Below are positions 34,543 to 47,278 of a DNA stretch of 64,000 nt, piece by piece; position 1 is the first letter of the stretch, and the number at the start of each line of letters is the position of its first letter. The stretch covers positions 10,540,001 to 10,604,000 of the forward strand of contig NC_135773.1 of NCBI RefSeq assembly GCF_028453695.1. Reading direction: 5' to 3'. The position numbers and the translations under genes are program-made. This DNA comes from Augochlora pura (Eukaryota; Arthropoda; Insecta; Hymenoptera; Halictidae). The notes beneath the pieces were generated by a model that had not been told where the DNA came from, searched no databases, and was given only the letters and a program-made list of their open reading frames with translations.

Positions 34543-35078
34543 GGGTTGCCAGGGAACCCTGGGACTAGCTGCTTTTTTTCCATCGATCTTCGCACCGGCA
34601 GTGATCTTCGACCCGCCGCGCCGCGCCGGGATCGTGAGAGATCGTGAGATCCTTTGATGGTATCGCGACACTCGATATCGTTACTTACACCAGCGCCAGA
34701 AATGTTCTACAGAAAAAGTGGCCTCTGGAAAAACATTTGTTCGAACCGTTGCCAGGGGTCTACCGAACGTGCATTGCCCAAATTGAGATGTCTACGCCCG
34801 TCCAAAGACAGAGACCGCACCAATTACGTATTAGTGTATCGTCTATTCACCGAGCTGCGTGCAGCAATTTTCAAATGGAAACATATTTTCATTGCTGACT
34901 AACGAAAAGAGAGTATATCGTCAGAAATATACATTAAATTTTCAACCTGCTCATTACTAAACTGTCACGTTTTAGATATTAAACTCTTGGCATACTTTGA
35001 CAGGTATTAAATTAGGCGCGTATGTTACTTCGTTCTTGAAAGACTGAATCAAATTCGACTATCTTCCAAATTGGTAAA

Positions 35079-35236
35079 CGACGTCTTGAAGGCGTCTATT
35101 TTACGTCCAGTTGAGGTCATAAAGCGTTCATCTGGAAAGAGAATAGAAATTTATTCCAATTTCGACGTATATAAGCTCCATTTGAATTTTTTTATAACCT
35201 AAACTGGACGTCTTTAAAATGTCCTTATAGACGTCA
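35079..35236. repeat. Imperfect inverted repeat built of ACGTCT units
   Basis: The left arm 35079-35112 ends in TTTTACGTCCAGTT. The right arm 35202-35236 begins AACTGGACGTC and ends TATAGACGTCA. The arms pair over most of about 34 bases with mismatches and small gaps. Each arm contains GACGTC more than once. It may be the termini or subtermini of a decayed element or a fold-back repeat; no target duplication was identified. Confidence 0.5.
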
Positions 35237-38200
35237 TCATGCTATCTGGATTGTTATCAATATTTAAGCATTCGGGTAAATGTAGGTACGCAATAATTAC
35301 AATTTTCTGTTCTGTGTAAGAAATTCTTACTAATCAAGAAAGTTCTACTCCGTGTAATTGTGAATGTCACGGTACGCCAGAGAGTTCAATATGATCAATA
35401 TGAAAAACGTAGCGCGTTTGCGTGAAATAGGACACGCACGGAAACAAGAAACTTGTCCATTGTGTCGCCACGAATGGGAACGTATCCGGTAGGTCGCGTT
35501 CGGGTAATTGTACGCAGGTGTCCTGCGAAACTAGCGCCGATTCCTAGACGGCGCCCGCCTGAAAGACGCTGCTTTATTCCGTCGATATCTTTTACAAGCG
35601 GGCGCAAGTACCCGCGCGGATATCTCGGCAGATTTTACAAATCCGTTGGCCAAACAAGTGGCGAGGATCTGGCAGGTGCCATTTGCCATTGAAATCCTGC
35701 TGCCATTAGAGACGTCCGATCTAAATCCCGGTGGCATTTGCGCACCGGATTGTCGTCTTATCCTCCCGTCTCTGTCCTCGGCCCGTCTTTCTCCGTCCGC
35801 ACGCCCTTCTTCCGTCCTTCTTGCCGTGGGTTCACCCTCGCGCATTTCGGTCTTGTTATTTCACTGCTTGCATCCCCTCTTCGGTGGTTGGCAGCCGACC
35901 GGCCGGCCGGTTACTCGCCAATGTAGAATTTCCCGTGGACCGTTTCTGGCGGCGAACGTTATCCTGTTAAGATCCGCAAAGCAAACACCCGCCCGGAGAT
36001 AAGAGTGTCCTTCGGGAGCCCGCCAAGGATAACAGAGAGCTTTAAAAGGTTCGTGACGTCCTTCACGGCGTTTTTCGTGCGGGCATTTTTCAAATTCGAT
36101 TTGCTCGCCGAACCCTGCCGCACTCGGTTCGCGGAACCGATTCGATGGAAGTGTATGGTATATGAGTAATTTACAATATAGCTTAATGTTGCAGAATTAT
36201 AATAAAAAGCTGTGCCTACGTTGCTGGAAAGTAAGGGTGAGAAGTTACAGGTGCGACAACTGGGTGAGGGTTATAGGTTTAGTTCCGACAACTGGGTGTT
36301 CGATTTCTACAGATAAGAATCTCCACGCGTTTAATTTGTTCCTATATATCTATATTTCATATCAGTGAAGGTTATGTTTGAAGCGGAAGGCACCAGAAGC
36401 GCAGCGCTCTAGTGATTGTGGCGCTTGTCTTGTCCTGCGAGTCCTCGTGACGATTTCGTCAGTGGTTTGATGCGGAAAAGGAAAAGTCTCGCGTCGGAAA
36501 CGTGCCCGTTACACAGGTATTGGTAACAGCAAACATCGTTCCGAATCTCGTTACCACCTCGATGAGATTATGCGTAACGGGGTGAGGTAACAAATGTAGA
36601 CATAGCCTTACTTTTCCAATCAACCAGATCGACGTCCGATCTTCCGGTATACATATCTTCTACCTAGATCTATGAAAGCGTCGGCGTATTTTTTAATCGA
36701 TGATTTAGAACCACCCCCGAAATTATCACAGCGTTCATTTCAAACAAGAGATTTTATTGTAAAAACGGATCACTTCTATTCTACCTGTTACATCGGACAG
36801 CTTCGTTGCTACGAACCGATGAAACAGAACGAAACGCAGCCCGATCGAATGATTTCCTGCGGCGAATAATGGCGCAAGGAAAATTCGGTGAAAGGCGAAG
36901 TCAGGCGAATCAGCGCGTGTCGCGGCCGAGAAAGAGAAACGCAACCGACGGTCTACGGTTTTTCCCATTTCCCATTTCCCCCGGGCGTCGAATTTTCGCG
37001 CGGACACCGCGTAAACAGTCGATACATGGGAGGCAGATGCACGCGCGATTTCCTCGCCATTCACTCGGGCAGAGACCCCCCGTTCATTCAATTTCCAGGA
37101 CCGGCGAGCGAACGCGGCAACGGCAGAATCCTTTGGCGCGCGTCGACGACTGCAACCGCCCATTGCCAACTTCGCTTTTCAATCCGACTTCTTGTTACGT
37201 ATTCAATTAGTTCGCGAATCTTGCGCATCGCGGCGAACCGGATACGTCTCGAGCTGTTTTTCGAGGCCCGGGAAACCACCGGGCCCGGAGAATAAGAGAC
37301 CGCCGAGTAGGCGAAATACGAGAATAATTTAAGTCTTGAACAGAGATCGCGCCGGTGCGGCGAATCGTATCGCCCCGCGATTCAACGGGGGCTGTATTAA
37401 ATGGAATTGGCTCGCGACGAAACGGCTGTCTCGCTTGATCACCGTGAAACTTGACGCGATCCAAATTATATTCGTCACTGGGGAGACGTTCGTTTTACTT
37501 GCAACCAGGAACCGCTCGACTTTTATGCAATACGAATAATATATTTACGGCATACGCATTTTCAAATTAACACCTTCATTTCAGAGTCACGATCAGTCTT
37601 TTTATAACGAATTTGTGACAAGGTTTAATCAAATCCGTAAATATCAGTCTTTATTTTAGCTTGAACTTCACGTTTTCGATCGTTCTATTCCAGTTGATAT
37701 AAATAATTGAAACCGGCTACTTATTAATTTAGACAGAATATTTATAACTCCAGGTAAAAAAGGACCCACCATTCGAGGATTAATCAATGAAAGAAATCTT
37801 TCTGTTATTTTAGTTTCCATTAAAATTATTTGCGAACATATAAAGATACGAAGTTCTCGAATTTTCCTACGCTGTAAAAGAAGAAACCTGTTATCGGGTT
37901 TGTTTGTCATGCGCGCGTACACGAGAAACAAGTTCCCGCGCGAAATCAACAAAGAACAAAGTAACTTCTACGATGCAAAAATCTGCTGTGTTGTTAATAA
38001 TTCGGTAACGACTTCGTTCGTAAAATTCTTGTATTATTTCTGTATCCCTTGCGCGAGCAGCGCACGCCGCCAAAAAAAGTCATTTGCGCGGATGGATTTT
38101 CATAAAACGGAAAGAGGTCTGCCGTAAAAGAATCTCGTGTTCCGGCAAAAACATTACCACGGCGGAACGTAGAGGAACTTCGTCGTAAAAAAAAGAATTC

Positions 38201-39501
38201 CTTCCCTACGAAAACCGATCCGGAGAAGTTCGTTTTCGTGTTCTGCGTTTCGGCGACGTATTCCGTGGACCAGAAACGTCGGAACGAGGGTGGAACCATT
38301 CCCGCGTAATGAAAGAAAAATAACCCATGCCCTTCGACGGCGGAACATTCCTCGAAGGGTATAATGCGCACGATCATCGCCCTAATCTATTAATTGCGTG
38401 ATTTCCCGTCGCCGGATTAGGCGCCGAATCCGACTATGCTGATCCCCGCGTGGTTGGAAAATGTTTGCGGATGATAAAACTTTGCTTAAGGAGGATTTAT
38501 GGTTTCAGAACGGGACGTTTAAATACTGTTCCGCAAAGGGTAGACCGGCCTGCAGCAAATTTTCTTTCCCCTTAGTTCATGCATTGTTATTGTTAATTGT
38601 TATCACTTTTGGACTTCATTATTTATTGCTTCAGACTTAAGAATCTATTAATATATAAAAACGTTTGAAGTTTTTTAATTCTTCTTCAATAAATCAACTT
38701 TAAATCGGAAGCTTCTCATTAATTCTAAATACCTTAGATTTTTCCAAAAATCTTAAAAGAAGTCTACAATTGCTCATTGAGAAAATAGTTTTCTTTAGGA
38801 AGGATATGCAATTTTTAACTCAAAGTTAATTTATTAGCTGAGTATTGAAAAAAGCATGAAACGTTTCAATTATTTATCGAATTTTTGGAGTTTTTATGAA
38901 AACACGTAACAATTTGGTAAGACGCGTATGTTTATTTAGACGCCAATTTTGAATCCACCGACGCTTGAAATCCTTGGTCGCTCCTCGACTCGCATTTTTC
39001 GTCCCATTTCCCGATCTCCGTCTCGGCTCCTCTCATTTTCGCAAGATGCGATGACGCGAGTGCTCGCTACGTGTCCCGCGATGATTATTCGGAGTGATCG
39101 GGAGTGGTTCCCACCGTGGGACAACCTCGACCGTAAGAGATTGCTCGGTCTTCGCGTTTTCTCGCCCGCTTTTCTAACCTCGCCTGTTATCCTCAAGTTT
39201 TGCTTTTGTCTGTCGCCCGCACCTTGGCATGACAGTGAATCAGCAAGACCCCAATACTCTATGCGCCCTTCAATCTCTTCATCGTAAACTGCTGGACAAC
39301 AGGCGAAACATCTTTGATGACCTTGATGCGCTACGTACAAACACATTGATAATAAATGAAGACAAACAAATAGATAAAAATCTAAACAAAAAAAATTTTT
39401 CGAACTTGCCAACATTAATAAAACTAGGAAAAATGTTGGGAATGTTGAGTAGGATTAATTTCGTGACCTGCTCCTCGTGTTCTTGAAGATTATCTCAAGG
39501 T

Positions 39502-39703
39502 TTAACCCTTTGCATTCGAAGGCACTTTGCACTGTTCGATAACAAAGTTTATTCTATGCATATAAAATTGAGTCTCGAGACTCATAACAATTAGTCTTTC
39601 AACGATATTTCAAATCTAAGCTTCACCGATAAAAATAATTTTTGAACGTGTTACAAAAATTTTAATGGCACCGCAGAGTCGCCACTCGAGTGCAAAGGGT
39701 TAA
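39502..39703. mobile_element. TTAA-type miniature element (CCCTTTGCA family, copy 1)
   Basis: TTAA bounds on both sides. The terminal repeats are TTAACCCTTTGCATTCGA (left) and TTAACCCTTTGCACTCGA (right, other strand), one mismatch in 18. The interior has a perfect palindrome GAGTCTCGAGACTC at 39570-39583. Non-coding, 202 bp. Related copies lie at 45343, 53040 and possibly 56674. Piggybac-like by target and end sequence. Confidence 0.8.
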
Positions 39704-39825
39704 AAATATCACCATCGCTTATTGTACAAACTTTTAAGATTTAACTACAGTAGCGAGCATATACTTACATGTAAGAGTCTTTTTAACGCTATAATAATTG
39801 GCTAATAGAATAAGCCGCGCCCCCT

Positions 39826-40068
39826 TTTTAAGGGCAGTTTTAGGACAGATTTGGGGCACTTTTAGGGTAGCTTCAGGTGAGTTTTAGGGTAGTTTTAAGG
39901 CAATTACAGGGAAGATCTGCAGCAGTCTTCGTGAAGATTTAGGGCAGTTTTAAGGAAGTTTGAGAGCAGTTTTAGGGCAGATTTAGGGTAGTTTTGAGTA
40001 ATTTTGGGGAAATTTTGTAACCGATGTAGGGCTGTTTTAGGGCATTTTTAGGACAGCTGTAAAAGTGG
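39826..40068. repeat. Minisatellite: about 22 tandem copies of an 11-bp unit, consensus TTTTAGGGCAG
   Basis: Reading in steps of 11 gives TTTTAGGACAG, ATTTGGGGCAC, TTTTAGGGTAG, ATTTAGGGCAG, TTTTAAGGAAG and so on, almost without indels but with high divergence between units. The register is kept over about 243 bp. The TTAGGG-like core recalls telomeric DNA, but insect telomeres are normally (TTAGG)n and the 11-bp unit does not fit that. Probably an old tandem array; function unknown. Confidence 0.85.
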
Positions 40069-40333
40069 TTGAAACATTTTTGTGCGATAACAATATTCGT
40101 GTTATGAAGTGACCGGCACAGTATCCATGTCTCAATTCAATCAGCATAATATGAATTGATATCGACAAGCATGGAAAAGAACAAGAACTAAAAAATATCG
40201 AAGAGCTATTTGTTACTCCACAAGAAACATGGAATTTGCAAGCAGTTGATAGATCTACATGCGAAATACTAGTGTGCTATAATCTCCATTGAAAAAATGC
40301 GAAAATACAGAAATTCCAATATATAGCTAAGTA

Positions 40334-40413
40334 TTAGGTTGGAAACTATGAAACGGGCGTTTTTGTTTAGTCTGTGTTCAGCTGCGGCGCCCGTTTCATA
40401 GTTTCCAACCTAA
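40334..40413. mobile_element. 80-bp miniature mariner-type element with perfect 26-bp terminal repeats
   Basis: 40334-40359 (starting TTAGGTTGGAAACTATGAAA) and 40388-40413 are exact inverted complements separated by 28 bp. TA dinucleotides flank both sides (40332-40333 and 40414-40415), as expected of Tc1/mariner target duplication. TTAGGTTGG is a typical start of mariner terminal repeats. With so little interior it is an extreme internal-deletion derivative that could be moved only by an external transposase. The perfect identity of the arms suggests recent insertion. Confidence 0.85.
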
Positions 40414-40415
40414 TA

Positions 40416-43400
40416 TGTGTTCGCCACTAATTTGAAATCTGCTATCATTTCCCTATGCATATTACAAGCTTGTAAAAAGTACAATTGACTTCTGCTTATT
40501 TGCTTCATGTATAAATGTACAATCAGTAATATTTAATTTCCCTAACTGTTCGTAAGTACTATATATCCGCCACTGTACATCAGTGTATCCCGCGATCAGG
40601 TGTTTAACATGGTTTCGTGCCAATGATTGGCACGAGGTGCACGAGCGATCGCGCGTATCTCGACATTAACGAATTAACAGTTCTCGTGACACTGTTTCAC
40701 GTATAATTTTCATCTCCGCGTATTACAGAGATGTAACAAAAGTTTCGTGACCAGGCGTATCGGGCCCGAAATGCATATTTGCGGTAACAGATCGGTTTAT
40801 ACGGTAACAAAGCACGCGAAACAAAAAAGGCTGGCGGACAAAGATTCTCATTCGGCCGGCTAACCGGCCGTCTCTAATTCGATTGTCGGGAGAGGGGGGG
40901 CACTGCATTGAGAAAGGTTATACCGTCGTGAAAATCGGCTAGTCCTCCGCGGTGCCCTGTCTAACCCCGGGGAAGTGGACAATTCAGTTATGATTCCGTG
41001 CGAGCGGATTCGTTTTGTGTGTTTTAACTTGCTGCGATCGAGTCGTTCTTCCGTTAATAGCCGCGCGCTGCGGAAATCGATTAACCACGCGGACAATGAA
41101 CGAACAATAAATTAGGTTGCGATACAATTGCAACGATTTTGTCATACGACCGCGTTTGATATCGAGTTCGGCGGTCCCGTCCGTGAATTCATTCTGAGTC
41201 ACGCTGTTATTCGACCCTTCCCTCCCCCGATCCATATTTCTCTCTTTTTAAACGCTGGACGTGGACCTTGCCACGGTGTTTTCTTCGTAGGTGAAATGTT
41301 TGGAACATGAGCTTACGTTGAAATAACATTGGATAAACGCTAGATACATATACTGTCAATAGTGCACCATTCCGCAGTTGCTATACTTTGTAAATAACCA
41401 TATTATACATATGTACAAACGGGAGGGAATTAATATATTTTCTAGCATGAATCATTCATGCAAACTTGAGTTAACTATATCCTTTAACATATTTATTTAT
41501 CGTCTTAATTTTCGACAACTACCGTAGGAATAGTCTTAACACTGGTATTACCAAAAACCACATAATGCGTCTATAATATTTTTATCTATGATTAAACTGT
41601 GAATTTTTATACAAAACATTAGCTTTAATAATTTTAATAAACTAAAGATAGTAGATCGATACCCTTTAATTACTTTAATTTATCCATTCGATCCAATTAT
41701 GCCCACTCGCTTTTTTTCCTAAATGCCTAAAATCCGCAGTCTGCTTATGTCTCAATAAAAGTCATAAATTGTTTGGCGAAACAGAAGAATTGTGTGACGG
41801 AATTAAGAGGTTTATAAACCTAGATTAAAATCGTTGATAAAGCATTGTCAGAATCGATTCGTTTCGTGGGCTCTAAGGGGCGATAAATATAGAGCGATAG
41901 GTGCTGTCATTCGGACAATATTTGCGGCGAGTCCAGCGGGGCGGAATTAAGTTCATTGGCCACCTTAGTCGGTGTTTGGACGTGGAACTTTGTTCCCGAC
42001 GCGTTTACACGGTAACCAAAAGTTCGGTTGCGAGACCAGACGACCATCGCGCCAACTCCGACCGCCTTAACCCACCGCGCCACCTTCCGTGCCCCTCTCT
42101 CTTTCACCGTCGCGCTCGGTCTTTGCTTAACCTTTTGTCTTCCTTCGCCGGGAAGTTCCATATCAACCCTTTCTCCCGTCGCGGCTCCGGGGAAAATATT
42201 AGCCGCGGGCGCGGCAGCGTTAAGGGAGAACGGTTAAATTAATAATTCGCAAATTGCCAAGAGAAATGCTGCTCGTGCTTTAGTCGCCCCTCATCCTCTC
42301 TCTGTCCGCGTTGCTCTTTCTGGGGTTCGCGATGTTCGGCGAGGGCTGGAACGGATCTCCTCGACCGCTCTGCGTCTGCCTTAACCACCCTGACCGTCCA
42401 GAACTACTGTCAATTAAATAGCCAATTAGTCGGACAATTTCGCAAACAAGATTTGTTAGCATCCACCGCTACTTCCGGCCGTCCCTCAATTACGTACCCC
42501 ACAACTTTTCTTTGCGTTCGTTTATTTTTCTGTTCATGAATATTATTTTATTCGTGCGTACTGTTCGGCTTTCAAGCTTTCTTCGGAGCTTCTTCCGGCT
42601 GCGGGGAGTGCGTACATATTTTGAAGACTGTTCGATCTTGTAATATTAAATGAATCAAATAATTCTTTAATGGGGTTGTATATTTCCGCATTTAATGCTG
42701 TGCCTTCCAAGAATATTTGTTTTAGGCATCGACGCGTTCACTGTCAGACGTGTATGGATGACACCATTTGTTGAACATACTTGGGAGACTATCATGTTAA
42801 CACGAAATCTACCACGGCGTAAAAGCAACTAACGCGCACTATTTTATAACGATGGAAAAATTGCGTATTTTTAGACCATCCGTCGTGTTTATCTTATTAT
42901 ATTTATGTTTGCGTTAAGAATATATTAAATTATTTTGTATGAATGAGCCTTTATAATTTTAGCAACACTACTGCAGTATAACTCTATTTGCATTAACATT
43001 TTTTAATTAATTTTGTGATGATTATGGTAAAAGTCGGTAAATGATTACTTACAATTACTTAGAAATTATTAAAAGATGTCTTTCGACGTATTCGGTAAAA
43101 ATAGCGTTAGAGGAGCGAAAATGCCTAATAATGGCAGCGGGTTTTACAGGAGGATGACCAAATAACGCGTCGGTGTTTTCCAAGTGGCAGCGACTTGTAC
43201 GCGATAGCGCGCTACCCGCGCCAGCCGAGATTAATTATGCCCGCTTCGGGTGCCATTATATCGCGGCTCGATTTCTCCTGCATCGAGGGAATTAGTCCCT
43301 GCGTTGCGCAGCTCTGCAATCAATGTTTTTCTGTCGGGCTCTCTCGCCGCGTAGATTCGCCGACGATAAACGGTGGCCTAACACGCGCGCTATCGCCGCG

Positions 43401-45342
43401 ACGAGTAAAAAGAGAGGCGCGATCCAGACGATTTCGCCTAGCGTCGCTTATAATACTAATCGGTGGCGCGGCCGCGTACAAGGTGCTCGTTTCCTCTCGA
43501 GACACCCCGTGTATCCCGAGGACCGATTGCCCGGGATAATTTTAGCGGCAGCCATAATTACGGGGCCCCGTTCGCAGTCCCGGGCACCGGACTCCTCTCG
43601 CCGCGCTGGCCCGCAACCAAACTTATTATTGCCAACGCAAACAACGTCATTATCGTCCACCGGAATGGAACACGCAGAAAGAATATTTATTGACACGTAC
43701 ACGGCTGGCGCGCTCCATCCACCACGGATTTGTCTTTTTGTAGATTCTTGTCTGACTAATTCGGCGACTTCGCGCTGCGAAACGCTCGAGACATCTATCA
43801 GTAAACTCCTCTCCAGACACCGCGATTTTTCAAGAGGCTTTCACTTCCATTACGCCCGGCAAAGACAGTCCTCTGCTTCGCAATGCGTCATGATCTGATT
43901 CCTACGACGCGTCAAAAGCTTGCGACACCGTTCCCATGTAACACGATTTCTTCTACAATGCGAGTTGCAACGTGATTAAAATACGCGAAGCAAAACAACT
44001 GATATTGCATTAAGACGAAGACGTTAGAACGTAACTTTGGACGATTCGAACAGCGTTTCGCGGATCAATACTATATGATGTTCTTCTAGCTTTGTTTAAG
44101 CAATGATAACTGTATATCGAATTTGTTAAATGATTTCTTTCCTTGAATTTATAAGCAACGAGTGTTACATGTTCTATGGGAGTCCATTGTATTTAGTATT
44201 ACTGATAAACATTTTCTGAAATCATTACGATTTGTTTGAGGATTTTGTATTACTAGACAGAGGATCTTTAACACTTTTTTTGCACTTTACTGAAATTTTC
44301 ACTGTCTTGAATCCATTTACTTATTTTTGTCGCAAGTGCATAATATGAAATTTTCTTTTTAACGAGTGTGTTTAATAAAGTCAGACACAATAATTATACT
44401 GAATTTCTACTGTCTAAATAAATAAATGTACGAGTGAGAACTGTCTCGGAAAATCAGGATATTTGACACCAATTATGAAAAAAAAAACAATTATGAAAAA
44501 AACAACCTGGAGAATTAGCGAGCCAGGAGATACGTAATTTCGGAAGAGGATTTCAGGAGACACTTCTTGCTTCGAAGAACCAGCCGCAGATGAGAGATGG
44601 TTATTCCGCAAATGCGATATCCCGTCAACAATAGAGGCCCTGATTTGCACCGGAAAGAGATTACACCGAGTCCGCTGGAACTCGACGGAACCATTAATTT
44701 CGCGAGATACATCGGAGGCCCGGAGTCATAAATAATACCGAGAAAGTATACAACCTGTAAGAAAATTCCTTCGCGTTCCTCGAAAACGAGGAAGAAGAAA
44801 AAAAAAAGAGGAACTTTTTCCGCCGAGTCAATATAATATCCGTCTTACATCGGACTATTACTCTCCCCGATGTGCACTTTAGAAAACACGCGGGGCACCG
44901 TTGTTTTATTCGGTCGGGCGTGGGGGAGGGGTAGGGTGGGTTGGCGAGAACGCGGTCGATCGAGCATGTGTACACGGGAAATTGAAGGATGAAGATAAAT
45001 GAGAGTCCTGACGCGGTGGACTATCAATATTCTGTGCATCATATGGAACACCGTGTACCCGAAGGCTCGGCGCCCCGAATTCCGCGGCGGAAGCGTGTCG
45101 CTCCCATTCGCGACGTATTTACGCGTGCTCCGCGCCAGGATCAAGATGCCCGATCTAAGTAGGCAGACGTGAAAATCCCGACCGCTCGAATCTTGGCTAG
45201 ATCTCGATCTTACTTGGAATTGATGGGACTCGTCGACGCGGTCAGAGGACTAGGAAATTGTATGCTCCAATTCTTCCTGACTTTTTCAATGACGTCACGG
45301 ATACGCGACTTCCTGCCATGAATATTTATTTTATTATTGGAC
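40416..45342. other. Intron-like DNA with CpG-rich patches
   Basis: CpG-rich patches at about 41900-42220 and 43180-43560, the latter open in several overlapping frames without splice support. One AAAATCCGCAGTCTG motif lies at 41729-41743. The remainder is AT-rich. Confidence 0.45.
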
Positions 45343-45570
45343 TTAACCCTTTGCACTTGAAGCCGTTTTAAGCTTAGATCGAAAATTGCTAATTTGACCA
45401 ACTGTAGTATAGTACTTAGTATAATTTATGCACGGATAATTGAGTCTTGTGACTCGTAAAACTGTTACGCTTTTAACAGAAGGGTCTTTAATAATGTCAA
45501 CATTATTTCGTTAATTATGTAACAATTTTCGTTGGCGCTTCAGAGGCGCCACTCGAGTGCAAAATGTTAA
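45343..45570. mobile_element. TTAA-type miniature element (CCCTTTGCA family, copy 2)
   Basis: Starts TTAACCCTTTGCACTTGA and ends ACTCGAGTGCAAAATGTTAA. Shares with copy 1 the GGCGCCACTCGAGTGCAAA-type right end and an internal GAGTCTTGTGACTC imperfect palindrome at about 45441-45454. Non-coding, 228 bp, more diverged than copy 1. Confidence 0.75.
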
Positions 45571-46271
45571 CATAAATGAATGTGTTAGCGGCCTAAGTCA
45601 GATTTTTTAAAAATTTTGTATTATAGTAAATTTTCCCCAATTGTCCAACGTGTAAACAAAAATGGACAGAATGGGCAATTATAAAAACGAGATGCAAGAC
45701 TCGAATAATTGTATATCCTTTTTTAAAATTGTCCGTTATTGTTTCCAAATATTATTACAAACATTTCAGAGTTAATAGAGGAATATTTTGTTTTGGAAAA
45801 ATCATGTATTTCAAGATTGAATATACGGCGATTTTACTGCATTAGTTATGCGCTTAATGGGCGTATTACAGTTTCTGTAGCATTACATGTATATCGTTCG
45901 ATATTATTTTTTGTGGATTTATATTTTCATTCGTACACTTGTTTTCGCGACGCGATATTACAATGCGGGGAGCGTTCGGAAAATTGTTTTGGTACTGTCT
46001 GGCAGCCAATTCTATTTGTGCCGTAAACAGAAAGCTTTACTGAATTTAATGGTATCAAAACCAGTCTGTGGACTGCTTTGGAAGTATAACAAAATCGCTC
46101 GCGAAATTGTCGAACCGTAACGTACCTTGGTAAAAGTAATAATTATTGGAAACTGAAGAAGGAATCTACCTAAAAAGCTATTGAAAAGAAAATCCTAGTA
46201 CAATCCTTCTGCAACGTACAAAAGTTACGAACGAATGAACGATGCGCTACACGATTTGTTCAAATTCCACA

Positions 46272-46311
46272 AAGAACAATGCGGAACAATCGACATCGAT
46301 GCATTGTTCTT
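46272..46311. repeat. 11-bp inverted repeat with 18-base loop
   Basis: AAGAACAATGC at 46272-46282 pairs exactly with GCATTGTTCTT at 46301-46311. The pairing does not extend outward, so it is too short for a microRNA precursor. Confidence 0.7.
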
Positions 46312-46880
46312 CAGATATTTGATTATCTTCAAACTCAAATATAGCAGCAATTTCTAGAACAGCGATTATTGCATTGTATAAAAGTTTGTCGACGTATTAG
46401 GTTTGGTACATTTGTCTCGCGTTTCCAAAGAGGAGAGAACTTAGACTACAACCGAATACGATGGAGACAAGATTCCGAAATCGACTTTAATCCACGTTTT
46501 CGGGCGAAATAGCGGAGTCGCCGCCAGTTTTCACCTTGTAAATTCCGGCTGGCGGTCTCCGATCCCGGGCAGAGATTAATTCACGTGGCGCGGAGGAATT
46601 ATGCGAGCTCCGTGTAAACGTAATTGATACAAAATCGAGCCGCGCCGCTAGTTTCGCCTGGGGGCAGCGTCACCGACAGCCTTTCTCTTTAATTATATTT
46701 AATAGTGGCGGAGCCGTGTATCGCCGGGAAAAGTCGAGCGCGGGTAAGTACTTGCGCTCGATGCCGCGACGAAAAATGTCTCGATCTTTTTTCGCGATAA
46801 GTCCTCTGGCCGGTCCAATTTCCGAGAGCACGACCGGACCGCAAGCGTCCAGTTTTTCGTCCTCCGCGTCCCCCGGCGTT

Positions 46881-46924
46881 GCTCGTCGTCGTCGTCCTCG
46901 TCGTCCTCGTCTTCGTGGTCGTCT
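46881..46924 (+). repeat. (GTC)n-type trinucleotide repeat
   Basis: Interrupted CGTCGTCGTCGTCCTCGTCG-type repeat; the overlapping minus-strand frame reads as an Arg/Asp-rich low-complexity stretch. Confidence 0.85.
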
Positions 46925-47225
46925 CGGCTGAACGATAATTTCGGCGGACACGTAGTTAGGGGATAAGAACAGAGGGATTCTGGGTTAAGGATCCCAGACA
47001 CGGTTTAACGAGGCCTACGGTAACAAGACGGAACACGGGGGCCCCTGCGAACCCCCGGTCTTTGTCGGTGCTAGAGCAAGCCAGCGATTCCCGGCCTCGA
47101 CCCGGGGCGCTTTTTCAACATGTTAATTGTATATTTGAGGCGAGGTGATAAACAAGGCAGCGTGTCGGTAGCTCGCTGCCGTTGGAGTCTTCATTACAGC
47201 CGGTAATATATAACCGCGGGCCCCG

Positions 47226-47229
<4 letters not shown>

Positions 47230-47275
<46 letters not shown>
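47230..47275 (+). repeat. (TC)23 microsatellite
   Basis: Uninterrupted TC repeat of 46 bases. Confidence 0.95.

Positions 47276-47278
<3 letters not shown>

Larger units (their letters stand above)
34157..39501. other. Intron-like DNA
   Basis: Includes poly-C tracts at 34227 and 34524, GA-rich DNA at about 34305-34365, an inverted-repeat candidate at 35079-35236, two CGACAACTGGGTG direct repeats near 36254 and 36285, and a CpG-rich patch at about 36860-37400. No exon supported. Confidence 0.45.

Noticed and set aside
39826..40068. Interstitial telomeric repeat
   Set aside because: Period is 11 bp and not 5 or 6, and (TTAGG)n is absent.
46706..46744. 38-nt open stretch between AATAG and GCGG|GTAAGT
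   Set aside because: Good donor but length breaks the phase-0 relation with neighbouring exons and the acceptor is weak.
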